NCBI RefSeq assembly: GCF_021650935.1
Contig: NZ_CP091244.1
Span: 4,216,001 to 4,280,000 of the forward strand
Reading direction: 5' to 3'
DNA length: 64,000 nt
Source of the DNA: Thiothrix winogradskyi
GTDB lineage: Bacteria; Pseudomonadota; Gammaproteobacteria; Thiotrichales; Thiotrichaceae
The translations under genes were made by a program, and so were the position numbers. Under the pieces are notes generated by a model that was given only the letters and a program-made list of their open reading frames with translations, ran no database searches and was not told the DNA's origin. Below, piece by piece: positions 33,460-41,671 of this stretch; within the stretch, counting starts at the first letter, position 1, and each line of letters begins with the position of its first letter.

Positions 33460-34005
33460 ATGAGAAACAGCCATCACAAAGGATTTAGCTTAATTGAACT
33501 AATGATTGTAGTCGCGATTATAGGGATTTTGGCAGCAGTTGCATTACCTGCTTATCAAGACTACACCATACGTTCACGAATCATGGAAGGGATTAGATTA
33601 GCAAATCCAGCCAAGGCGGCTGTCGCCAACCACGCCGCAAGTGTTGCGGATATAGCTGTCGCAGCCACCGATTGGAATAATCAAGAAAATAATAATGGTA
33701 CAGTAGCAACTAGTAAATATGTTGAAAAGATACACATTGACAATCCCACTGGCACAATAACTATCACCTTCAACAGCAGCACAGTAGGTATAAATATCAA
33801 TGAAAATGAATTAGTATTTGTACCCTCTGTACACTCAGATATTGGCATCCTTGATTTAGAAACTGCCATGATAAATGGCAAAAGTGGCTCATTTGACTGG
33901 GGTTGCTCATCAGCTACGAATACAACTGCAACATCACGTAATTTAAATATATCCACCCCTCTTAAGCCAATACAAGCTAAATATGTTCCGGCTGAATGTC
34001 GCTAA
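33460..34005 (+). CDS. Type IV pilin, second paralog
   Basis: A 181-residue prepilin with a short leader (MRNSHHKG) and the motif FSLIELMIVVAIIGILAAVA. It matches the first pilin along its whole length, including ATDWNNQENNNG and the closing AKYVPAECR with paired Cys, but the middle has diverged and codon use is more AT-rich. It may be a variant or minor subunit. It sits behind the pilA terminator and has no visible sigma-54 box. A transposon-like element begins 11 nt after its stop. Confidence 0.9.
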   Translation: MRNSHHKGFSLIELMIVVAIIGILAAVALPAYQDYTIRSRIMEGIRLANPAKAAVANHAASVADIAVAATDWNNQENNNGTVATSKYVEKIHIDNPTGTITITFNSSTVGININENELVFVPSVHSDIGILDLETAMINGKSGSFDWGCSSATNTTATSRNLNISTPLKPIQAKYVPAECR

Positions 34006-34016
34006 CTTGAAAATTA

Positions 34017-34225
34017 GGCTCTTCGGGAATTCCCGTGGTGAGAATGGATCTCAAAGAGAAAATATTGTAAAATTCTATGTATAATCATCATGTTATCAGA
34101 TTTTGGTGTTTATCGGTGATCGCCAAGTCTGACAGGCAATATTAAATAACATAATGATTTGAAAGAGATTTCATGAAAACGGTTTTTATGAGAGCCATTC
34201 TCACCACGGGAATTCCCGAAGAGCC
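34017..34225. mobile_element. MITE-like non-autonomous element with 31-bp inverted ends and 8-bp target duplication
   Basis: A 209-bp segment begins GGCTCTTCGGGAATTCCCGT and ends with its exact reverse complement; the perfect terminal inverted repeats are 31 bp (34017-34047 and 34195-34225) and weaker pairing continues inside. The 8 bases GAAAATTA occur on both sides (34009-34016 and 34226-34233), a typical target duplication. There is no coding frame inside. Ends beginning GGCTCTT and an 8-bp duplication resemble ISL3-family elements, so a full-length relative may supply the transposase. Confidence 0.9.
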
Positions 34226-34248
34226 GAAAATTACTGAGGTTTACTAAA

Positions 34249-35016
34249 ATGATAAAAGAAAAATTGGCAGCCACATCAATCCACTTTACTATCAGTGCCT
34301 TTATATTATTCTCTTTTTTACTGATAGCTTTTTATATTTGGTATCCTACTCCATATGCAGAAATTAGCGGGTTAAATCATTTACTTTTAGTATTAATTGG
34401 CGTTGATTTAGTTCTTGGTCCTTTGCTGACCTTTATTATTTTTAAGAAAAACAAGCCAAGTTTAAAATTTGACTTAACATTTATTGCAACCATACAGTTA
34501 ATAGCATTTATTTATGGTGCTCATGCTATTTATCAAGGACATCCTGTTTACATCTCTTATGCGGTAGATCGTTTTGAACTTATTCCCGCGAAGGATGCAC
34601 TTCCTGAGAAAGCCCAACACGAAGAATTCAAAGTCTCGAAATTAGGTTTTCCTAAACTCGCCTATGCGAAACTACCAGAAGATCGTGAGGCTAGAAATGC
34701 GCTATTGTTTGAAGCAATATCGGGTCTGCCCGATTTAGAAAGACGACCAGAATACTATGAACCATTTGGAAACTTTGTAACTGCTGTGCTACAAAAAGGT
34801 TTAACACCACAACAACTCAGCAGTACACCGGAAAGCAATCAAAAACTGGAAGTATTTATCGCCAAACACGGTAAGACCGCCAACGATTACGCTTATCTAC
34901 CACTGGTTGGTAAAGAGAAAGACGTGCTATGGGTATGGGATAAAGCCACCGAACAACCTGTTGGCACATTAGACATCGACCCGTGGCGTTTATCGAATGT
35001 CGCCACTAATGGCTAA
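34249..35016 (+). CDS. TfpX/TfpZ-family type IV pilin accessory protein
   Basis: A 255-residue inner-membrane protein with three or four N-terminal membrane segments (FTISAFILFSFLLIAFYIWY; LLLVLIGVDLVLGPLLTFII) and a soluble C-terminal part. In Pseudomonas, tfpX/Y/Z genes sit directly behind particular pilin alleles and help assemble or modify them. Its place after the second pilin fits that pattern. The MITE-like element separates it from the pilin, and its right end lies 24 bp from this start, so it may affect expression. Confidence 0.85.
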   Translation: MIKEKLAATSIHFTISAFILFSFLLIAFYIWYPTPYAEISGLNHLLLVLIGVDLVLGPLLTFIIFKKNKPSLKFDLTFIATIQLIAFIYGAHAIYQGHPVYISYAVDRFELIPAKDALPEKAQHEEFKVSKLGFPKLAYAKLPEDREARNALLFEAISGLPDLERRPEYYEPFGNFVTAVLQKGLTPQQLSSTPESNQKLEVFIAKHGKTANDYAYLPLVGKEKDVLWVWDKATEQPVGTLDIDPWRLSNVATNG

Positions 35017-35023
35017 AAAGCCA

Positions 35024-35154
35024 ACCGCTCAGCGGGACAAGGCTAGAATGCCTATGTCCTGCTGCTAAAATCGCCCTATGCAAATCAAAGACATCACTAG
35101 CAAGCAACTCCTCAAACGCATGGCGACCTCGCCAATCTGCTGCTCAAGCACTAA
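35024..35154 (+). pseudogene. Truncated copy of Rpn-family nuclease gene start
   Basis: The segment repeats, with few changes, the upstream region and first 75 bp of the intact gene at 35764 (compare CAGCGGGACAAGGCTAGAAT with the copy at 35715). The frame starts MQIKDITSKQLLKRMA and then loses register through a small deletion; the homology ends near 35154. It is a partial duplication left by rearrangement. Confidence 0.75.
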
Positions 35155-35214
35155 AAATTGCGATCTGTACGCTTATACTGTTATCATCCAATCATAACCC
35201 AAGGACGACTCGCC

Positions 35215-35301
35215 ATGCCCACACAGCAACACAATGAGGATAAAGGTTTAGAAACCTTACTCTTGCTGAATGGTGAGATATTTCCAATGAACAACGGCTA
35301 G
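35215..35301 (+). pseudogene. Truncated TumE/DUF6516-like toxin fragment
   Basis: A 28-codon frame preceded by AAGGACGACT reads NEDKGLETLLLLNGEIFPMN and stops at TAG right after NG. It resembles the N-terminus of small DUF6516/TumE proteins that precede HVO_A0114-type regulators, and such a regulator follows 18 nt later. The rest of the toxin is missing. The family call rests on a short match. Confidence 0.5.
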
Positions 35302-35318
35302 ATGAGTGAGGCATAAAC

Positions 35319-35696
35319 ATGACAAACAAAATTCTCAATATCGGCATTATGTCACGACTGGATTACACCCAACGTACTATCGCCATCGCCAAAGGTGACT
35401 ATCAACCGCTACCCGATGAACCTAAAATATGGTTTGAATCTGTAAAATCCATGGCGCAAGTATTGAGCGATGAAAACCAAGCATTGCTGGATTTAATCAT
35501 ACGCCATCAACCCCAGTCCCTAAGCGAACTGGAACAGCTTTCACACCGCAAAAAACCCAACCTATCACGCACATTGAAAACCCTAGAACGTTACGGCGTG
35601 GTCGAGTTGCACAAGCAAGCCGGAAAGCTTGCCCCAACCGTCAAGGCAACCGATTTTCGTGTCCAGTTTGGTTTGCATCACGGTAACGCAGCTTAG
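35319..35696 (+). CDS. HVO_A0114/MarR-like winged-helix regulator (TumA-type antitoxin)
   Basis: A 125-residue DNA-binding protein with a winged-helix core at about residues 60-110 (LLDLIIRHQPQSLSELEQLS, PNLSRTLKTLERYGVVEL). It matches the HVO_A0114 family, several of which act as antitoxins and autorepressors of a preceding small toxin. Only a fragment of the presumed toxin is left upstream. Confidence 0.75.
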   Translation: MTNKILNIGIMSRLDYTQRTIAIAKGDYQPLPDEPKIWFESVKSMAQVLSDENQALLDLIIRHQPQSLSELEQLSHRKKPNLSRTLKTLERYGVVELHKQAGKLAPTVKATDFRVQFGLHHGNAA

Positions 35697-35763
35697 TCAC
35701 ATTAACCCAACCGCTCAGCAGGACAAAGCTAGAATGCCCATGTCCTGCTGCTAAACTCAAGCG

Positions 35764-36594
35764 ATGCAAACCAAAGACATCACCAGCAAGCAACTCCTCA
35801 AACGCATGGCAGCCGATCTCGCCAACCTGCTGCTCAAGCTCGACATTGACCCCGACAGCGTGGAACTGCTCGAAACCCAACACCAGCGTGTCGAAGAACG
35901 CCGCGCTGATCTCGTCGTCCGCGCCCAACGGCGAGGCGAAACCGAATCCGGCATCCTCCACATCGAAATTCAAAACAGCAACGATGCTGATATGCCCCTG
36001 CGAATGTTGCGCTATTACACTGACATCCGTTTCCAACACCGCAGCGGGGAGCTGCACCAATACCTCATCTACATCGGCAAACAAGATTTGCGCACCGCCG
36101 ACGAATGGCTAGACAACAACCTCAGTTACCGCTACCACATTCTGGATATGCGCACCGTCGATTGCAGCCTGCTGCTGGCACAAGACACCCCGGATGCACT
36201 GGTCATGGCAATCCTCTGCGATTTCAAACAACGCCCCGTACAAGACGTGGTAAACTACATTGCTGGTCGCTTAAAATTCCTGTTAAATGAAGACGAACGC
36301 GGTTTCGGTGAATACTTCGCCATGCTCGAACGACTGGCGGAAAACCGTAATCTCCTCCCCAATATCAAAGAGGCAAAAGACATGCTGACACAAGTAGACG
36401 TTACCAAATTCGCCTCCTACCAATGGGGGCGCGAAGACGGCCTGAAAGAAGGCATTGAAAAAGGCAAGGAACAAGGCATTCTGATGGAACGTGTACGCCT
36501 AGCCCGCCAACTCATCGGCTTGCTGGATGACAAAACCATCGCCGAAAAAACCGGCTTGCCCGAAGAAGAAGTCAGTAAACTCAAGCTACACTGA
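35764..36594 (+). CDS. Rpn-family (PD-(D/E)XK) nuclease / putative transposase
   Basis: A 276-residue protein. The nuclease core has RRADLVV (Asp) and GILHIEIQN (Glu-x-Gln), and the C-terminus carries a Glu/Lys-rich stretch followed by EKTGLPEEEVSKLKL, as in Rpn/DUF4351 proteins. E. coli Rpn proteins promote RecA-independent recombination. The start region is duplicated at 35024-35154. It precedes the twin AAA/PD-(D/E)XK genes after 37 nt. Confidence 0.82.
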   Translation: MQTKDITSKQLLKRMAADLANLLLKLDIDPDSVELLETQHQRVEERRADLVVRAQRRGETESGILHIEIQNSNDADMPLRMLRYYTDIRFQHRSGELHQYLIYIGKQDLRTADEWLDNNLSYRYHILDMRTVDCSLLLAQDTPDALVMAILCDFKQRPVQDVVNYIAGRLKFLLNEDERGFGEYFAMLERLAENRNLLPNIKEAKDMLTQVDVTKFASYQWGREDGLKEGIEKGKEQGILMERVRLARQLIGLLDDKTIAEKTGLPEEEVSKLKLH

Positions 36595-36631
36595 TCGTAT
36601 GTCCCCATACATTCTGTAGAGCGAATTTCCT

Positions 36632-38170
36632 ATGTTGCAAAAACTCCCCGTCGGCATCCAAACCTTTGAAGAAATCATCGGCAAAGACTATTTGTACATC
36701 GACAAAACCGAAGCCATCCACCGCCTGATTGCCAGCGGCAAATACTACTTCCTCTCACGTCCGCGCCGTTTCGGAAAATCGCTGACACTCTCCACCCTCA
36801 ATGCCATTTTCAGCGGAAAACGTGACCTGTTCAAAGGCTTGTGGATTGAAAACCGATGGGATTGGGGAAAAACACATCCAGTCATCCACTTGCAACTCAG
36901 TAAGCTAGACTATCAAGGGGTTGGCTTGGAAATGGCGCTACAACAAGGTCTGCACGTTGTTGCCAGTCACTACCAACTGACCCTGCACAATACCACTGCT
37001 AAAAGCCTGTTTGCCGAGCTGCTTGAAAGTATAGCGAAGCAATACGGTACAGCCGTATTATTGATCGACGAATACGACAAGCCGTTGATTGACTACCTCG
37101 ATGACATTCCACAAGTCAAAGCTAACCAACAGGTGATGAAAAGCTTTTACTCAGTGATCAAAGACAGCGACCCTTATCTGGAATTCCTGCTGATCACGGG
37201 TGTTTCTAAATTCAGTAAAGTGTCGATATTTTCCGACCTAAACAACCTTTATGACTTAACCCTAGACCACAAAGCTGTCACCCTCACAGGGTATACTCAA
37301 GCCGAGCTGGAACACTATTTCGTCCCCTATTTCCCAGCCGCCGAACAACGCCTAAAACTCAGCCGCGCAGAATTGCTGGCAATGCTACGCCGCTGGTACA
37401 ACGGCTACTCGTGGGATACCGAAAACTTCGTCTACAACCCGTATTCCATCCTCAGTTTTTTCAGCGCCAATGCGTTTCGCAACTTCTGGTTTGAATCCGG
37501 TACGCCCACGTTCTTGCCCAAACTGATGCGCCGCGATGGGGTATACCAAGTCAATGAAATGGAAGTCGATGAACTCGCACTCGGCAACTACGACCTTGAA
37601 CGCCTGCAACTCGCTCCCGTGCTATTCCAAACAGGGTATCTGACCCTAAAAAGCCGTGACGAATACGGTCTATACCACCTCGACTACCCCAATCGCGAAG
37701 TACAAGCCTCCATGTCCATGTACCTACTCGCAGAATGGGCGCACGAAGAACCAGCCAACACTACTCCACTGGTAGTAAAATTACACAAAAGCTTCCTGAA
37801 CAATGACCTACCCACGGTCATTGACATCATTAAAAGCATCTTCAAGAAAATCCCCTCGCAAATTTTCATCAAAGAAGCCGAAGCCTATTACCACAGCCTG
37901 ATTTACTTGGTATTTTTCTATCTGGGGCAATACACCGAAGCCGAAGTCAGCGACAATACCGGGCGCATTGATTGCGTCGTCAAAACCCCGACGCACATCT
38001 ACATTATCGAATTCAAGCTCAATAAAAGTGCTAAAGCCGCACTCAAACAAATAAAAGACAAGGACTATGCAGGCGCATACCGCACCGATCCACGCCCAAA
38101 AATCCTGCTAGGCGTCAACTTCAGCAGCAAAGCCAAAACGGTCGATGACTGGATCACTGAAAATGCCTAA
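36632..38170 (+). CDS. AAA-ATPase with C-terminal PD-(D/E)XK nuclease domain (DUF1703), copy 1
   Basis: A 512-residue protein of the AAA-ATPase-like/PDDEXK_9 family. Walker A is RPRRFGKSL, Walker B LLIDEYDKPLIDYL, and the nuclease core has Asp447 (GRID) and Glu460-x-Lys462 (IEFKL). Members are found in multi-copy, recombining families in bacteria; no reaction is proven and roles in defence or mobility are suspected. Residues 1-74 and from about residue 405 to the end are nearly identical to the next gene, while the middle differs. The 5' flank (CTCTGTAGAGCG-like, 36600-36631) is shared too. Confidence 0.85.
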   Translation: MLQKLPVGIQTFEEIIGKDYLYIDKTEAIHRLIASGKYYFLSRPRRFGKSLTLSTLNAIFSGKRDLFKGLWIENRWDWGKTHPVIHLQLSKLDYQGVGLEMALQQGLHVVASHYQLTLHNTTAKSLFAELLESIAKQYGTAVLLIDEYDKPLIDYLDDIPQVKANQQVMKSFYSVIKDSDPYLEFLLITGVSKFSKVSIFSDLNNLYDLTLDHKAVTLTGYTQAELEHYFVPYFPAAEQRLKLSRAELLAMLRRWYNGYSWDTENFVYNPYSILSFFSANAFRNFWFESGTPTFLPKLMRRDGVYQVNEMEVDELALGNYDLERLQLAPVLFQTGYLTLKSRDEYGLYHLDYPNREVQASMSMYLLAEWAHEEPANTTPLVVKLHKSFLNNDLPTVIDIIKSIFKKIPSQIFIKEAEAYYHSLIYLVFFYLGQYTEAEVSDNTGRIDCVVKTPTHIYIIEFKLNKSAKAALKQIKDKDYAGAYRTDPRPKILLGVNFSSKAKTVDDWITENA

Positions 38171-38219
38171 TTCCAACTATGCTATCCTGTCCCCATGCAC
38201 TCTGTAGAGCGGATTTCCT

Positions 38220-39776
38220 ATGTTGCAAAAACTCCCCATCGGCATCCAAACCTTTGAAGAAATCATCGGCAAGGACTATTTATACATCGACAAAACCGAA
38301 GCCATCCACCGCCTGATTGCCAGCGGCAAATACTACTTCCTCTCACGTCCGCGCCGCTTCGGAAAATCACTGACACTCTCCACCCTCAACGCCATTTTCA
38401 GCGGAAAACGCGACCTGTTCAAAGGTTTGTGGATTGAAAACCAATGGGATTGGGATAACAAGCATCCGGTGGTACACCTGTCTTTTAGCAGTATTGGTTA
38501 TCGAGAAATTGGCTTAGAACAAGCTATCCGCCAAGAACTGAACAAGATCGGGACAACAGGGGGCATAACATTTCCACAGCAAGCCAGCATCGCGTTGATG
38601 TTTCGCCAACTGTTGGAGCAGCTAGCACGACAACACGGCAAAAAAGTTGTCCTGCTCATCGACGAATACGACAAGCCGCTGATTGACTACCTCGATGACA
38701 TCCCACAAGCCCGAACAAATCAACAGGTGATGAAAACCTTTTACTCGGTCATCAAAGACAGCGACCCCTATTTGGAATTTCTGCTCATCACCGGCGTATC
38801 CAAATTCAGCAAAGTCTCCGTCTTTTCCGACCTAAATAACCTCTATGACCTGACCTTAGACCACAAAGCCGCCACCTTGGTCGGCTACACCCAAACCGAA
38901 TTAGAGCATTATTTCGCCCCCTACTTCCCCGCTGCCGAACAACGCCTGAAACTCAGCCGTGAAGAACTGCTGGAAAAACTACGCCGCTGGTACAACGGCT
39001 ACTCATGGGATAACGAACACTTCGTCTACAACCCGTATTCCATCCTCAGTTTTTTCAGCGCCAATGCGTTTCGCAACTTCTGGTTTGAATCCGGCACACC
39101 GACATTCCTGATCAAGTTAATGCGACGCGACTGGCTCTATCAATTCGACAACCTCGAACTGAGCGAACGCGCCTTTTCCAGTTACGACATTGAATACCTA
39201 GAAACTTTGCCAATTCTGTTCCAAACCGGCTACCTGACGATCAAAGGCATCGACGAACACAACCTGTACCGCCTCGACTACCCTAACGCTGAAGTCAAAG
39301 AAGCCCTACTGGAATACATGATCAGCAACCTGCGGCATGAGCAAACCGCACTCGGCACACCCTTGGTTGTGCATTTGCACAAGGCATTCCAAGCCAATGA
39401 CATTGAGCAAGTAATCGAGATCATCAACAGCATCTTCAAGAAAATCCCCTCGCAAATTTTCATCAAAGAAGCCGAAGCCTATTACCACAGCCTGATTTAC
39501 TTGGTATTTTTCTATCTGGGGCAATACACCGAAGCCGAAGTCAGCGACAATACCGGGCGCATTGATTGTGTCGTCAAAACCCCGACGCACATCTACGTTA
39601 TCGAATTCAAGCTCAATAAAAGCGCCAAGGCTGCACTCAAACAAATAAAAGACAAGGACTATGCAGGCGCGTACCAGACAGATCCACGTCCTAAAGTGCT
39701 GTTAGGCATAAACTTCAGCAGCAAAGCCAAAACGGTGGACGATTGGGTCATAGAAGTAGCAAACAGCAGCACCTAA
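38220..39776 (+). CDS. AAA-ATPase with C-terminal PD-(D/E)XK nuclease domain (DUF1703), copy 2
   Basis: A 518-residue paralog of the gene just upstream, with the same Walker A (RPRRFGKSL), Walker B (LLIDEYDKPLI) and nuclease residues Asp449, Glu462 and Lys464. Residues 75-140 and 300-405 diverge strongly from copy 1 whereas both ends and the centre (about 150-290) match closely. The pattern indicates tandem duplication followed by gene conversion or module swapping. It has its own copy of the 5' flank. Confidence 0.85.
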   Translation: MLQKLPIGIQTFEEIIGKDYLYIDKTEAIHRLIASGKYYFLSRPRRFGKSLTLSTLNAIFSGKRDLFKGLWIENQWDWDNKHPVVHLSFSSIGYREIGLEQAIRQELNKIGTTGGITFPQQASIALMFRQLLEQLARQHGKKVVLLIDEYDKPLIDYLDDIPQARTNQQVMKTFYSVIKDSDPYLEFLLITGVSKFSKVSVFSDLNNLYDLTLDHKAATLVGYTQTELEHYFAPYFPAAEQRLKLSREELLEKLRRWYNGYSWDNEHFVYNPYSILSFFSANAFRNFWFESGTPTFLIKLMRRDWLYQFDNLELSERAFSSYDIEYLETLPILFQTGYLTIKGIDEHNLYRLDYPNAEVKEALLEYMISNLRHEQTALGTPLVVHLHKAFQANDIEQVIEIINSIFKKIPSQIFIKEAEAYYHSLIYLVFFYLGQYTEAEVSDNTGRIDCVVKTPTHIYVIEFKLNKSAKAALKQIKDKDYAGAYQTDPRPKVLLGINFSSKAKTVDDWVIEVANSST

Positions 39777-39857
39777 AGAAATTCATGTTATAGACACTTT
39801 CAACGCGCTATCATCCCCAGTTATTAATGCTAATAACGATACAATAGCCACCCTATT

Positions 39858-41579
39858 ATGACACCGCTGACTTCTTCCATCCCTTTACCGGGGTTAGCCA
39901 GACAATTAGTTGTGCAAGACTTGCTCGACAAAGAGTCGGCGACGCAAGCCGTGCAGAAAGCGCGTGCGGAAAAAGTCTCACTGGTGGACTGGATGGTTCG
40001 CTCCCGGATCGTATCCACCAAAGATGTCGCCTATGCCGCCAGCCTCGAATACGGCTTAAGCATGGTCGACCTCGATCAAATCAGCATTCCACCGCTGATT
40101 GCGGCACTGCTCAGCCCAGAGCAGATGCGCAAACTCAACCTGATTCCCCTGTATCAACGCGGCAAAAATCTCATGGTGGGCTTGGCTGACCCCACTTACT
40201 TGACCAATCTGGATGATGTCAAATTTGCCACCGGCTTAATCCCCGAACCCGTGTTTGTCGAGTTCGACAAACTGCAACGCTATATCAGCAGCGACGATGG
40301 TATAAGCGGACACGCTGCCCCAACCCACGGTGGTAAAGCTTCTCCCTCTGCCGCGCCAGTAGCCGCTGCCAAAGAAATTGCCTTAGATGTCCGCGACCTC
40401 AAAACCAAGGACGACGAAGACCCCGCCGTCATTGAATTCGTCGACAAGCTGTTAGCCCACGGCATTAAATCCAAAGCGTCGGATATTCACATTGAGATTT
40501 TTGAAAAAAATATGCGGATCCGCTACCGGATAGACGGCATTTTGCAAGTGGTTGCCAACCCGCCCAACGATTCCGCCCAACAATTGATTTCGCGCATCAA
40601 AGTCTTGGCACGCATGAATATTTCCGAACGCCGCGTCCCTCAAGACGGGCGTATCCGTTTTACGGTCAATGACAAACAAAAAATCGACTTCCGGGTGAAT
40701 ACCCTGCCCACCCTGTTCGGTGAGAAAGTGGTTATGCGGATACTCGACTCTTCCAACGCCGCATTGGGGGTAGAAAAGCTCGGTTTTGAACCCAAGCAAC
40801 AACACGATTTCATGAAAGCGCTGGACAAACCCGATGGCATGATTCTGGTCACAGGCCCCACCGGTAGCGGTAAAACCGTCACGCTGTACACCGGTTTAGG
40901 CATCCTCAACACCCCAGAAAAAAACATTTCCACCGCCGAAGACCCCGCTGAAATCAATATGCCCGGCGTGAACCAAGTCAACGTCAATGCCAAAGTCGGG
41001 CTGACCTTTGCCGAAGCCTTGCGCTCTTTCTTGCGTCAAGACCCGGACATCATCATGGTGGGGGAAATCCGCGACCTTGAAACCGCTGAAATTGCCATCA
41101 AAGCGGCACAAACGGGACACTTAGTGTTATCCACCCTGCACACCAATAGCGCCCCGGAAACCCTGACCCGTTTAATGAACATGGGAGTACCGACATTTAA
41201 TATCGCCTCTTCCATTCACTTAATTATTGCCCAACGTTTGGCGCGACGTTTATGTGAAAAGTGCAAGCAACCGTCCAGTGTTCCCCGGGAAGTGCTGCTG
41301 CAAATGGGCTTCCAACCTGACGAACTCAGTTCACTCAAACTCTATGAACCGGTCGGATGTTCGGAATGTTCACGCGGCTATAAAGGTCGAGTAGGTATTT
41401 ACCAAGTCATGCCGATTTCTGCTGAAATGGGGCGCATGATCATGAATGGCAGCAACTCGCTGGAAATCGCCGAACAAGCCCTCAAAGAAGGCATTGCGGA
41501 TTTGCGCCGTTCTGCGCTCAACAAAGTGCGGCAGGGCATCACCTCATTGGCAGAGCTGGAACGTGTCACCTCAGACTAA
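39858..41579 (+). CDS. pilB: Type IV pilus assembly ATPase PilB
   Basis: A 573-residue GspE/PilB ATPase powering pilus extension. N-terminal MshEN/T2SSE_N domain (residues about 20-140), then Walker A GPTGSGKT, Asp box, Walker B MVGEIRDLETAEIA, and the zinc-binding Cys pairs CEKCKQP and CSECSRGYKG. Length and motifs match PilB. The accessory genes 35.3-39.8 kb separate it from the pilins. pilC follows after 92 bp. Confidence 0.96.
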   Translation: MTPLTSSIPLPGLARQLVVQDLLDKESATQAVQKARAEKVSLVDWMVRSRIVSTKDVAYAASLEYGLSMVDLDQISIPPLIAALLSPEQMRKLNLIPLYQRGKNLMVGLADPTYLTNLDDVKFATGLIPEPVFVEFDKLQRYISSDDGISGHAAPTHGGKASPSAAPVAAAKEIALDVRDLKTKDDEDPAVIEFVDKLLAHGIKSKASDIHIEIFEKNMRIRYRIDGILQVVANPPNDSAQQLISRIKVLARMNISERRVPQDGRIRFTVNDKQKIDFRVNTLPTLFGEKVVMRILDSSNAALGVEKLGFEPKQQHDFMKALDKPDGMILVTGPTGSGKTVTLYTGLGILNTPEKNISTAEDPAEINMPGVNQVNVNAKVGLTFAEALRSFLRQDPDIIMVGEIRDLETAEIAIKAAQTGHLVLSTLHTNSAPETLTRLMNMGVPTFNIASSIHLIIAQRLARRLCEKCKQPSSVPREVLLQMGFQPDELSSLKLYEPVGCSECSRGYKGRVGIYQVMPISAEMGRMIMNGSNSLEIAEQALKEGIADLRRSALNKVRQGITSLAELERVTSD

Positions 41580-41671
41580 ACCCGTAACGACCGGTTATCC
41601 CATGGGATACGATTTCAGCAGCAACGCGTGTTAGACTAGTAACACTATAAAAATAACGCAGAGCCACGGAT

